A stretch of 64,000 bases of DNA from Stutzerimonas stutzeri (GCA_002339675.1 DDKB01000017.1:334163-398162), one strand, 5' to 3'. Positions 43,967-52,689 are shown, counted from the first letter of the stretch. Numbers and translations are program-made. Notes: generated by a model from the sequence alone, not told the origin.

Positions 43967-44494
43967 TCAGGCCTGCGCCTGCTCAGTCTCCTCGAGGTGT
44001 GCAAGCAGGGCGAGATCATCGGCCGACAACACCCGGGCGATATCCAGCAGGATTACGAGACGGCCATCCACCTTTCCCATACCGTGCATGAAGTCCGCAC
44101 GCAGGCGTCCGCCAAAGCGCGGTGCCGGCTCAATGTCGTCAGCGCTAATTTCCAGAACTGCGTTCACCGCGTCGACCACCACGCCGATGACCTGGGTGAA
44201 GCTGTCCTGGGTCACTTCGAGGATGATGATGCAGGTGCGCCGGCCCAGCCGCGTGGCGCTGTCGCCGAAACGTAGGCGCAGGTCCACGACCGGTACCACG
44301 GCGCCGCGCAGGTTGATCACCCCAAGGATCGATGGCGGCATCATGGGTATGGGCGTCAAGGTTCCGTACTCGATGATCTCGCGCACGCTCAAGGTCTCGA
44401 CAGCAAGCAGCTCGGTACCCAGGGTAAAGGTCAGGTACTGAGCCGGCCCGGCAAGAGGCCGGCCCGCATCCGAAACAAGATTGGCGTTTGACAT
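43967..44494 (-). CDS. cheW: Chemotaxis adaptor CheW (copy 1)
   Basis: Couples receptors to CheA. The 175-residue single CheW domain includes YLTFTLGTELLAVETLSVRE, MPPSILGVINLRGAVVPVVD (about 71-90) and VIGVVVDAVNAVLEI. ATG 44494 gives the standard N-terminus. It lies directly downstream of the 4-helix-bundle receptor gene (4-bp gap). Together with the second MCP-cheW pair just upstream it forms a duplicated cassette. The two CheW proteins are clearly paralogous but have diverged outside the core. Confidence 0.95.
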   Translation of the reverse strand: MSNANLVSDAGRPLAGPAQYLTFTLGTELLAVETLSVREIIEYGTLTPIPMMPPSILGVINLRGAVVPVVDLRLRFGDSATRLGRRTCIIILEVTQDSFTQVIGVVVDAVNAVLEISADDIEPAPRFGGRLRADFMHGMGKVDGRLVILLDIARVLSADDLALLAHLEETEQAQA

Positions 44495-44498
44495 GGTG

Positions 44499-46127
44499 TC
44501 ACCCATTGAAGCGTACGAAGCCGGCCGGCACGGCGGTCGGACTAGCGACGGCTTTGGAAAAGGTTGCGCCGACGGCATCCTTCACGGCGTCGAGGCGCTT
44601 GATCTTCTGCACCGCCTGGGACGGCTGCAGCTCGGCACCGACCTTGAAAAACTCCATCAGCTGTTGCAGTTGCTCGGCCTGTCCGCTCATTTCCTCAGCC
44701 GTGGCGGCCAGTTCTTCGGCCGACGAGGCAGACTGCTGGGTAATCTGGCTGAGCTGGTTCATTGCAGTGTTGATCTGGCCGACGCCTGCGGTCTGCTCCT
44801 CGGACGCTGCGGCAATTTCCTGTACCAGATCAGAGGTGCGAGTGATCGAGGGGACCATTTCATCGAGCAGGCTGCCCGCACGCTCTGCCAGCGCCACGCT
44901 GCCCTTGGCCACTTCGCCGATTTCCTGCGCGGCCACCTGGCTGCGCTCGGCCAGTTTGCGCACTTCGGCAGCGACCACCGCAAAGCCTTTGCCATGCTCG
45001 CCGGCACGGGCCGCCTCGATGGCGGCGTTAAGCGCCAGCAGGTTGGTCTGATAGGCGATGTCGTCGACGATGCCGATCTTCTCGGCGATGGTCTTCATGG
45101 CCGCGACAGTTTCCTTCACGGCCTGGCCGCCCTCGGTTGCTTCGGTGGCCGCCTTGCTGGCCATGCCATCGGTAACGCGAGCGTTCTCGGTGTTCTGTTC
45201 GATGGAGGTGGCCATCTGTTCCATTGATGCCGAGGTCTCCTCGACCGAAGCAGCTTGCTCCGAGGCGCCCTGACTCATGTTCTGCGCAGTGGCGGAAATT
45301 TCCTCGGCCGCACTGGTCAGCGAATCGGCGTTGCTGCGCACCTCACTGATGATCTGCGAGAGCTTTTCGCTCATCTGCTTGATGGCGGCCAGCATGCTGC
45401 CGGTGTCGCCCGGCTTGGTCGTGACCTCGACGCTCAGGTCGCCAGCAGCGATGCGGCTCACCATCTCGGCGGCGTAGGCCGGTTCGCCACCCAGTTGCCG
45501 CAGCAGGTTGCGGGTGATGAACAGGCCCAACAGGGCTATCAGCACGAGCGTCGCTAGAGAAACGGCCACCGAGGTCAGCACGGCAGACGTCAATCGTTGG
45601 CTGGCTTCAGTGGCAGCCTGCTCGCCCAGCTTTTTGTTGAACAGCGTGTGTGCGTTGAAGTCGGCTGAAAGGTTATCGATGAGCGCTGCCTGCTGGAGGA
45701 TAAGGTCGCTTGCGGCTTGGGTCTGGTTATCGCGCGACAGAGCCAGTATCTGCGTCTGGGCAGCGCGGAACTGCTCAAGCGAAGCGAGATCGGCCTCAAG
45801 CAATGTCTGATCTTCTTCATTCGAGAGCAGTTTGCGGTAGGCATCGCTGGCCTGGTCCAACAGGTTTTTGTTCTGTTGAATATCAGCTTCGACTGCTGCC
45901 ATGCCCTGAGCGTCGGTAGTGAGAACGTGCCGGTAAAGCAGACGGATCTGGTCTTTGGAGAGGCTTTCCATTTGGCGCAGCGCCAGCAGGCTCGGCACGG
46001 TGTTCTCGTTTGCATAATTGGCAGCGGAAAAGACTTGGCGCAGCTGGTACTGGCCGAGGCCGGCAAGGACAAGCAGGCCAATCACAGCTGAAAGTACCAG
46101 CAGGGTCATTCTCTTGCTAATGGTCAT
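44499..46127 (-). CDS. Methyl-accepting chemotaxis protein with 4-helix-bundle sensor
   Basis: A 542-residue transmembrane chemoreceptor: first helix about 8-26, periplasmic four-helix-bundle sensor (4HB_MCP type, about 30-185), second helix about 187-209, HAMP domain about 211-265 and a cytoplasmic signalling hairpin. The tip segment GIVDDIAYQTNLLALNAAIE and the following EHGKGFAVVAAEVRKLAERS are canonical. The C-terminus ends GFVRF plus two residues, fitting the aromatic-x-x-aromatic pentapeptide that tethers CheR or CheD. The signalling half is nearly identical to that of the adjacent receptor. Its ligand is unknown. Confidence 0.95.
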   Translation of the reverse strand: MTISKRMTLLVLSAVIGLLVLAGLGQYQLRQVFSAANYANENTVPSLLALRQMESLSKDQIRLLYRHVLTTDAQGMAAVEADIQQNKNLLDQASDAYRKLLSNEEDQTLLEADLASLEQFRAAQTQILALSRDNQTQAASDLILQQAALIDNLSADFNAHTLFNKKLGEQAATEASQRLTSAVLTSVAVSLATLVLIALLGLFITRNLLRQLGGEPAYAAEMVSRIAAGDLSVEVTTKPGDTGSMLAAIKQMSEKLSQIISEVRSNADSLTSAAEEISATAQNMSQGASEQAASVEETSASMEQMATSIEQNTENARVTDGMASKAATEATEGGQAVKETVAAMKTIAEKIGIVDDIAYQTNLLALNAAIEAARAGEHGKGFAVVAAEVRKLAERSQVAAQEIGEVAKGSVALAERAGSLLDEMVPSITRTSDLVQEIAAASEEQTAGVGQINTAMNQLSQITQQSASSAEELAATAEEMSGQAEQLQQLMEFFKVGAELQPSQAVQKIKRLDAVKDAVGATFSKAVASPTAVPAGFVRFNG

Positions 46128-46165
46128 GTACTACTCCGTCGCGTTTGCGCGTTTTGATTAGGGGG

Positions 46166-46672
46166 CTAAGACTTGCGTTGGCCCGCCAGGGCCGCAAGCT
46201 CGCTGATCGAGAGCACCTGCTCGATCTGTAACAGGGTCAGGAAGCCGTTTTCGATCCGGACCATGCCCTTCACGAAGTCGGTGCGAAGGGTGTGGCCAAA
46301 GGTCGGGGCAGCGCGCAGGCACTCTTCGTCGATGTGCTGTACTGCGCTGACCGCATCGACCAGCGCGCCGATCAGCTGCGGCTGCTCGGCATCGCTCAGC
46401 TCGACGATGACGATGCAGCTCCGCGAGCCCAGGGCACTCGCGCCGCTGGCGAAGCGTTCGCCGAGGTCGACCACCGGCACGACCGAGCCGCGCAGGTTGA
46501 TCACGCCGCGCAGCAGCTTCGGCATCATCGGCACCGGCGTCACCTGCTCGTATTCGATGATCTCGCGCACGCCTTCGGTGGTCATGGCGTACAGCTCTTG
46601 GCCGACCCGAAACGTCAGGTATTGCCGGGCATCGTCTGCGTCCTCGAGGGCGTTCGGGATGGGCTGGTTCAT
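46166..46672 (-). CDS. cheW: Chemotaxis adaptor CheW (copy 2)
   Basis: Second CheW adaptor, 168 residues. It has YLTFRVGQELYAMTTEGVRE, MPKLLRGVINLRGSVVPVVD (about 50-69) and LIGALVDAVSAVQHI, aligning residue for residue with copy 1. It starts 2 bp after the stop of the poly-HAMP receptor and is followed after 38 bp by the other receptor. Having one CheW per receptor gene supports duplication of an MCP-cheW unit. Confidence 0.95.
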   Translation of the reverse strand: MNQPIPNALEDADDARQYLTFRVGQELYAMTTEGVREIIEYEQVTPVPMMPKLLRGVINLRGSVVPVVDLGERFASGASALGSRSCIVIVELSDAEQPQLIGALVDAVSAVQHIDEECLRAAPTFGHTLRTDFVKGMVRIENGFLTLLQIEQVLSISELAALAGQRKS

Positions 46673-46674
46673 GG

Positions 46675-48483
46675 TTAGCTCCCGAAGCGGACGAAGCCGC
46701 CCTCGGTGTTTTCACGTCGGTTTGCGCGTTGCTGGGAAGGGACGCTCGGTACGGCTTTCGGTGCGAAAGGCATATGGCCTTCCAGGCTGAAGAACTGCAT
46801 CAAACGCTGCAATTGCTCAGCCTGGCCGCTCATTTCTTCGGCGGTGGCCGCTAGCTCCTCGGAGGCCGAGGCGTTCTGCTGGGTGATTTCGCTCAGCTGG
46901 TTCATGGCCGAGCTGATCTGGCCGACACCAGTGGTCTGTTCCTGCGAGGCGGCGGTGATTTCCTGTACCAGGTCGGAGGTCTTGGTGATCGAGGGAACCA
47001 TCTGGTCTAGCAAATATCCGGCCCGCTCGGCCAGCGACACGCTGCTCTTGGCCACCTCGCCGATCTCCTGCGCGGCCACCTGGCTGCGCTCGGCCAGCTT
47101 GCGCACCTCTGCCGCGACCACGGCGAAGCCTTTGCCATGCTCGCCAGCGCGGGCTGCCTCGATGGCGGCATTGAGCGCCAACAGATTGGTCTGGTAAGCG
47201 ATGTCATCCACGATGCCGATCTTCTCGGCGATCACCTTCATCGCCGCCACGGTGTCCTTGACGGCCTGGCCGCCTTCGGAAGCCTCGCAGGAGGCCTTGC
47301 CGGCCATGCCGTCGGTGATTCGGGCGTTTTCCGTGTTCTGCTCGATGGAGGCGGACATCTGCTCCATCGCGGCGGAAGTTTCCTCCACCGAGGTCGCCTG
47401 GCCGGAAGCCGCCTGGCTGAGGCTTTGCGCCGTGGCGGAAATCTCCTCGGCGGCGCTGCTGAGGATGTCGGTAGAGTGGTGGACCCGGCCGATCACTTCG
47501 GCGAGTTTTTCCACGGTGGCATTGAGGGATGTCTTGAGCTCGAGCAGGTGGCCCTTGCAGTCGCTCTCCATGGTTTGCGACAGATCGCCGTCGGCCAAGC
47601 GGGCGATCACGCCCATGGCGTCGTTGAGCGGGATGATGATGGCTTCAAGCGTACCGTTAATGCCGCCAACGATGCGCTGGAAGTCGCCGCGGTGACGCGA
47701 AACGTCGGCGCGGACGTCGAGCTGGCCCTGCATGGCAGCGTCACTGAGCAGGCGGGTGTCTTCGACCAGCGCCAGTATGTTGCTGCGCAATTGCTCGACG
47801 TTGTCGTTGATGAAGGCCTTTTTGCCGGGGAACTGTTCAAGCGGCGCGCTCAGGTCGCCTTCGCCGAAGGCTCGGATCGTCGCCATCGCCTTCTTCTTCA
47901 CGCTGATATGCCCGGCAACCATGGCGTTGATGCCGTGTGCGATCTCGCGGTAAGAGCCGGCGAAGCGCTCGGCCTCGATCATCACTTCGATATCGCCGCG
48001 GTCATGCTCGTCGGACATGTGGCGCATCTCGTCCATCAGCCCAGTCAGGTTGTCACGCAGCTGCTCGATGTTGTCGTTGATGAACGCCTTCTTGCCGGGG
48101 AACCGCTACAGCGGGGCCGTTAGGTCGCCTTCGCCAAAGGCCTTGATGCAAGCCATGGCCTTTTTCTTGACGATGATGTGGGCAGCCACCAGCTCGTTGA
48201 TGCCGTGGGCCAGCGCCTTGAAACTGCCACCAAAGCGGCTGGTATCAAGTACCACATCGATATCGCCGAGGGCATGTTCTTCACTCATGTATTGCAGCTC
48301 GGCACCCAGCGTGCGCACGTTGCGAAGCAGCATCAGCGACTGGATCGTGACGATCAGCACGCTGACCAGGGCAGCCAGCAGGGGCCATGCCGGGCCGGTG
48401 TTCTGGATAAGCGTCAGGCCCAGGGCCGTGAGGCTGACAAGGGCGCCGGCGACCAGCACTGCCATAGATCGGAAAAAGGTCAT
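46675..48483 (-). pseudogene. Poly-HAMP methyl-accepting chemotaxis protein interrupted by an in-frame amber codon
   Basis: One continuous reading frame of 603 codons carries a single TAG at 48106-48108 (codon 126). Without it the product would be 602 residues: two adjacent helices (about 7-27 and 33-53) with no periplasmic domain, a 90-residue HAMP-like unit repeated (MSEEHALGD at 66 and MSDEHDRGD at 156), a third degenerate copy, and a full signalling hairpin ending GFVRF. The duplicated unit reads APLEQFPGKKAF where the first copy reads APL-stop-RFPGKKAF, so GAG or CAG to TAG is a one-base change. Translation could restart at ATG 48036, giving a 453-residue soluble receptor. The lesion could be a real mutation, strain polymorphism or base-calling error. 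Confidence 0.88.
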
Positions 48484-48498
48484 TGTCGTGTCTCTCTC

Positions 48499-50640
48499 TT
48501 AGAATGTGGCGGCGGGGCTGGCCTGGCGCAGTTCGAGCGCTGTACGGCTACCCTGACCGAGCAGGCCGGGAATATCGAGAATCAGGGCGACGGCACCGCT
48601 GCCCAGAATGGTGAAACCGGAGAAGCCAGAGACCTGGTCGAAGACCTTGCCGAGCGGCTTGATCACCGTCTGAAACTCGCCGAGCAGCTGGTCGACGACC
48701 AGCCCGGCGCGACTGCCGGCGTAGCGCACGACCACGACGCTTTCCCGGCGCGGCGGTGTACTGCCTTCGTCGAACATCTGGCGCAGCCGGATGTACGGCA
48801 GGACATCGCCGCGCAGGTCGAGGTAGTCCTGGCCGTCAAGGTGGCCCGGCGGCAACTCGATGCATTCCTCCACCATGTCCAGCGGCACCACGTAGCTGGC
48901 TGGACCGACGCCGATCAAGAAACCGTCGATGATGGCCAGGGTCAGGGGCAGCCGGATGCGCACGCAGGTGCCGACACCCAGGGCACTTTCCAACTCGACG
49001 GTGCCGCGAAGGGCCGTGATATTGCGCTTGACCACGTCCATGCCGACGCCACGCCCGGACAGGTTGCTGACAGATTCCGCAGTGGAAAATCCCGGCTCGA
49101 AGATCAGGTTGAAAATGTCTTTCTCGGCCAGCGCTTGCCCCTCTGCTACGAGGCCGCGCTGGATCGCCTTGGCCAGAATCTTCTCGGGGTCGAGGCCGCC
49201 GCCGTCGTCGGAGACTTCAATGACAATGCCGCCGGCCTCGTGATAGGCATTCAAGCTGACGCAGCCTTGCAGCGACTTGCCGGCCGCGCGGCGCACTGTG
49301 GCAGGCTCGATGCCATGGTCCATGGCGTTGCGGACCAGATGGGTCAGTGGATCGCCAATCTTTTCTACGACGGTCTTGTCCAGCTCGGTGTCGCCACCAC
49401 TGATGTTCAAGCTGATGTCTTTGCCGAGCTCGCGTGCCACGTCGCGAACCACTCGCTGGAATCGGTTGAAAGTGCCGGCGATTGTCACCATGCGCAGCGT
49501 CAGCGCCGAGTCGCGGACCTCCTCGACCAGCCGGGAAAGCACCTCGGTTGCCTCGACCATGGCGCTGACACCGCTGCTCTGGGCGATCATGCGTGCGCCT
49601 GCACCGGCAATGATCAGTTCGCCGATCAGGTTGATCAGATGGTCAAGCTTGCTGGCATCGACACGGATCAGACTGTTGTCGCCCCGCAGCTTGGTCTTAG
49701 GTGGGGCCGCGTCTGTCGGAATTTGTTGAACGCTGGCTGTGACAGTCTGGCTTGGTGCGTCGGCGACGGCTGGCGGCACTTGCACCGCGTCCAGCTCGGC
49801 TAGGGTCAGACTGTCGCAGCGCAGCAGGTAAGCTCCAACAGCGGCTGGGGTCTCAGGCAGCGCGGCTAAGTGCGCCCGTAATGCGGCGAGGTCTGCGGCA
49901 GGGGGCAGGATGCGCACCAGGCTGTCGTCGCGAACGAACTCGAAGGCGCCCTCGATCGCAGCCTGATCGGCATCGCTGGAAAAGGCCAGCTCGAACCCGA
50001 GGTAGCAGCTCTCCGGATCCATTTCGGCCGCAACCGGCACTTGATCGGTAAGGGCCTCGACATGAAGGATGCGGCCGAAGGTGTTCAGGTAGCGAAAGAA
50101 AGCCAGCGGGTCCATGCCATTGCGCAAGGTGTCCGCCCCGAAACGCAGCGACAGGTGCCAGTGCGCCACCTCGCGCGCATCGGCGGCCTCGGTTGCGGCG
50201 ACTGCGCCGACCGGCTTGCTGTCGGCCAGTAACGGGGTCGGGTCGAGATACCGGTCCATGCGCTGGATGAGCGCGTCGCCACGGGTGACAATCGATGGCG
50301 GCAGGGCGTCGAGCGAGGCATTGGCGTCTAGCTGAGCGATAAGCCCTGTCAGGTGGTCGCCGGCCTCAAGCAACAAGGCGCTGAGCGTGCCGTCAATGGC
50401 CAGCTCGCCGCAGCGGACACGATCCAGCACGCTTTCGGCCACATGGGTGAATGCCACGATCAGGTCGAAGCCGAACAGCCCTGCTGATCCCTTGATGGTG
50501 TGCGCGGCGCGAAAGATGGCGTTCAGCGTGTCCACGTCGTGCGGGTTCTGTTCGATATCGAGCAAGGCTTGCTCCATCTGCTGCAGCAGTTCCTGGCTCT
50601 CGGCGATAAAGGTCTGGAGTACTTCGCTCATGTCGATCAT
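48499..50640 (-). CDS. cheA: Chemotaxis histidine kinase CheA
   Basis: Central kinase of the array, 713 residues. P1 phosphotransfer domain with H47 in FRAAHTIKGSAGLFG; a P2-like region with two ferredoxin-like segments (about 160-270); dimerisation P3 near RVDASKLDHLINLIGEL; P4 ATPase with N-box LVRNAMDHGIE, DDGGGLDPEKI and FSTAESVSNLSGRGVGMDVV; and a C-terminal CheW-like P5. All catalytic boxes look intact. ATG 50640 overlaps the upstream STAS gene by 4 bp; the longer frame to 50718 lies inside that gene and is rejected. No extra Hpt domains or fused receiver are present. Confidence 0.96.
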   Translation of the reverse strand: MIDMSEVLQTFIAESQELLQQMEQALLDIEQNPHDVDTLNAIFRAAHTIKGSAGLFGFDLIVAFTHVAESVLDRVRCGELAIDGTLSALLLEAGDHLTGLIAQLDANASLDALPPSIVTRGDALIQRMDRYLDPTPLLADSKPVGAVAATEAADAREVAHWHLSLRFGADTLRNGMDPLAFFRYLNTFGRILHVEALTDQVPVAAEMDPESCYLGFELAFSSDADQAAIEGAFEFVRDDSLVRILPPAADLAALRAHLAALPETPAAVGAYLLRCDSLTLAELDAVQVPPAVADAPSQTVTASVQQIPTDAAPPKTKLRGDNSLIRVDASKLDHLINLIGELIIAGAGARMIAQSSGVSAMVEATEVLSRLVEEVRDSALTLRMVTIAGTFNRFQRVVRDVARELGKDISLNISGGDTELDKTVVEKIGDPLTHLVRNAMDHGIEPATVRRAAGKSLQGCVSLNAYHEAGGIVIEVSDDGGGLDPEKILAKAIQRGLVAEGQALAEKDIFNLIFEPGFSTAESVSNLSGRGVGMDVVKRNITALRGTVELESALGVGTCVRIRLPLTLAIIDGFLIGVGPASYVVPLDMVEECIELPPGHLDGQDYLDLRGDVLPYIRLRQMFDEGSTPPRRESVVVVRYAGSRAGLVVDQLLGEFQTVIKPLGKVFDQVSGFSGFTILGSGAVALILDIPGLLGQGSRTALELRQASPAATF

Positions 50641-50936
50641 TCGGCTGCCCTCTGCGCGGTTTCGAAGGCGGATGACAGACCGCCAAGCGCCAGCGCGTCG
50701 TGCACGGCCTCGCTGCATGCGACCAGGTAAAGTTCGCCGCCTGCACGACGAGCTTCCTCACGGGCCAGCACCAATAGCTGCAGGCCAGCGCAATCGATCT
50801 CATCGACGGCCGAAAGATCGAGCCCCAGCGTGCCGGGCGGGTTCATCTGGGCCAGCAGCGTCTGTTTGGTGTCGGCGGCGCTGTAGATGGTCAGCGCGCC
50901 TTCCAGCCGGATGGGACGGAGGTCAGTGGTGCTCAT
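50637..50936 (-). CDS. STAS-domain protein in the che operon
   Basis: A 99-residue single STAS domain. The conserved loop, usually D-S-x-G with a phosphorylatable serine, reads EIDCAGLQLLVLA (about 47-59), placing cysteine where serine or threonine sits in SpoIIAA-type proteins. Simple phospho-switching is therefore unlikely. It lies between cheY (15 bp upstream) and cheA (4-bp overlap) and is translationally coupled to cheA. STAS proteins occur at this position in several alternative chemosensory clusters, but their role there is not settled. Confidence 0.88.
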   Translation of the reverse strand: MSTTDLRPIRLEGALTIYSAADTKQTLLAQMNPPGTLGLDLSAVDEIDCAGLQLLVLAREEARRAGGELYLVACSEAVHDALALGGLSSAFETAQRAAE

Positions 50937-50951
50937 GGGTGATCCCTCGGG

Positions 50952-51320
50952 TTACGGCAATATCAGCTTCGAAACGGCATTGAGCATCTGCGCGGGCTGG
51001 AACGGCTTGACGATCCAGGCGCGCGCGCCGGCGGCCTGGCCTTCCTGCTTGCGCGCTTCGCCGGCCTCGGTGGTCAGCATGATCACTGGGGTGAACTTGT
51101 AGGCGGGCATTTGCTTGACCGCCTTGAGAAAGCTGATGCCGTCCATGTTCGGCATGTTCACGTCGCTGATCATCAAGTGCACCTTGCGGCCGTCCAGCTT
51201 GCTCAGCGCGTCCTTACCGTCGACCGCTTCAACGACGCTGTAGCCGGCACTCTTGAGGCTGATACCAACGACCTGGCGAATGGAGGCGGAGTCGTCGACG
51301 ATGAGAATGGTCTTGCTCAT
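50952..51320 (-). CDS. cheY: Chemotaxis response regulator CheY
   Basis: A 122-residue stand-alone receiver, the likely output of this CheA. Key residues are present: acidic pocket D9-D10 in LIVDDSASIR, phospho-acceptor D53 in MISDVNMPNMDG, the Thr in MLTTEAGE and the Lys in WIVKPFQPAQ. No DNA-binding or other output domain is attached. Whether it acts on the flagellar motor, pili or another target cannot be judged, as no flagellar genes are nearby. Confidence 0.94.
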   Translation of the reverse strand: MSKTILIVDDSASIRQVVGISLKSAGYSVVEAVDGKDALSKLDGRKVHLMISDVNMPNMDGISFLKAVKQMPAYKFTPVIMLTTEAGEARKQEGQAAGARAWIVKPFQPAQMLNAVSKLILP

Positions 51321-51329
51321 GGCGTGTCC

Positions 51330-52499
51330 TTAGAAAAAGGTGATGTCGGAATCACCGGCCGCGCCGGGGCGCTGACCGCGATGGATCTCGTGCTGTTCGG
51401 GGGTGGTGTAGGTGCGCGCCAGTTCATCCAGCCAGCGCTTGCTGTCCAGCAGCGGAGTGGCCTCTTCGACGGCCCGGCAGTTTTCGCGCACTTGCAAGTG
51501 CTGACTGAATTTCTCCAGGTCATCGCGAATATGGCCGAGCACTTGGCTGACGCGATCCTGGAACTGGAGCGATACCAGGACTTCGGCTATTTCCCGGCCT
51601 ACCGCCTCGCTGTCCTGGCGCATGGTCGCTCTGCCATCGACCAGTTGGCCGGCGCTCAGGCGCAGCTGCCCGATGACGTCATGGATGACCCGATTGGCAT
51701 CGCCCATCGCGGCGAGGTCCTGCGCGGCAGAGATGCGTGACACCTCCAGCGTCTTGTCGATGGCGGCGCTGACGGTGGCGACCGTCTCGCCGATCTTCTG
51801 CCCGGTCTCACCGGACAGCGACGACAGCTTGCGTACCTCGTCGGCCACTACCGCAAAGCCCCGGCCTGCTTCTCCGGCGCGTGCCGCTTCGATGGCGGCA
51901 TTGAGCGCCAGCAGGTTGGTCTGCTTGGCGACGTCGGCCACCTCCTTGGCCATGCCGTGCAACTGCACGGTAAAGCCAGACAGCCGCGTGACTTCGTCGA
52001 GCAGTACCTGCTTGCTGTCCAGTGCCTGGCGCAGCGCGGAGACGATGGCTTCCAGGTCTCGCTCGCTGCTCGACAGCAGGTCGATCAGGTCACCGTCTTC
52101 GCTTGCGGCGACGCTGGCCTGAATCCGCCCGGCGAGCTCGGCGAAGCGCTCGGCCAAGGCACCGATGGCATGTTCGGTCTGGTCGCGTGCCGATTCGATG
52201 TGTGCGCTCCATACGGGTGCGAGCTGCTGGCAGGCCTCTTCGAATGCGGTGTCAGGTCGGGGCGCCGGTATTGGCGGTATGTGCCTGACCAGGGACGCAA
52301 CGACGGCGCTTTGCTGACGGAGATGCAGAGCGAAGCTTGCCAGTCCAAGGGTCAGCACCAGCATGGCAAGTGACCAGGCAGTGGCGCTGCCCGCTCCGCT
52401 CCAGAGCACTGCCGCTGTGCTGGTGAAGATGCTCACCGCCGCTGGGATGGCGCTACGCAAGACGCCGGATGGAGAGGTTGAATCGGTCAATTGGGGCAA
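51330..52499 (-). CDS. Short chemoreceptor-like protein with CheZ-like motif
   Basis: A 389-residue protein opening the che operon. Two short hydrophobic helices (about 15-35 and 38-60) precede a linker and a signalling hairpin with VADVAKQTNLLALNAAIEAA (about 190-209) and GRGFAVVADEVRKLSSLSG. Beyond the receptor hairpin is LVSLQFQDRVSQVLGHIRDD (about 310-329). It resembles the CheZ active-site helix, where FQDLTGQV supplies Asp and Gln four residues apart. The chain ends DSDITFF, an acidic-aromatic tail. The start is uncertain: the TTG at 52499 has GGAG almost adjacent, and another TTG lies 9 bp downstream. There is no separate cheZ in the window. Confidence 0.85.
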   Translation of the reverse strand: MPQLTDSTSPSGVLRSAIPAAVSIFTSTAAVLWSGAGSATAWSLAMLVLTLGLASFALHLRQQSAVVASLVRHIPPIPAPRPDTAFEEACQQLAPVWSAHIESARDQTEHAIGALAERFAELAGRIQASVAASEDGDLIDLLSSSERDLEAIVSALRQALDSKQVLLDEVTRLSGFTVQLHGMAKEVADVAKQTNLLALNAAIEAARAGEAGRGFAVVADEVRKLSSLSGETGQKIGETVATVSAAIDKTLEVSRISAAQDLAAMGDANRVIHDVIGQLRLSAGQLVDGRATMRQDSEAVGREIAEVLVSLQFQDRVSQVLGHIRDDLEKFSQHLQVRENCRAVEEATPLLDSKRWLDELARTYTTPEQHEIHRGQRPGAAGDSDITFF

Positions 52500-52606
52500 T
52501 CTCCGCCGAATTATTTCAGCGGAGTCAAGCGCCCGCCAACGCCGTGATCGGGCCCCTATAACTGATATCAGTTTGATGGCGTCGATTCACGAGCGAAGCA
52601 TGGCGT

Positions 52607-52631
52607 AGCCGATGTCAGCCAAACATCGGCT
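52607..52631. promoter_or_regulatory. Perfect inverted repeat upstream of the che operon
   Basis: AGCCGATGT (52607-52615) and ACATCGGCT (52623-52631) form a perfect 9-bp palindrome with a 7-nt spacer, about 110 bp upstream of the first che gene. Lack of a U-tract favours an operator over a terminator, though either is possible. Confidence 0.45.
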
Positions 52632-52643
52632 CATTCCGATCCT

Positions 52644-52683
52644 GCGGTAGGAATTGCCGCGTCCGGTGTAGGGAAATGCCTAC
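52644..52683. promoter_or_regulatory. Two GTAGGnAAnTGCC-type elements, possible response-regulator sites
   Basis: GCGGTAGGAATTGCCGC (52644-52660) and GTAGGGAAATGCCTAC (52668-52683) share the core GTAGG-AA-TGCC and are each partly palindromic. The second has GTAGG/CCTAC arms with a 6-bp spacer, the layout used by NarL/GacA-type regulators. They lie between the LuxR-type regulator gene and the che operon and could be its binding sites. Confidence 0.4.
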
Positions 52684-52689
52684 GGGCGG

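Noticed and set aside
48178..49803. 541-codon plus-strand frame across cheA and the receptor start
   Set aside because: Spans two genes on the opposite strand and has no family resemblance.
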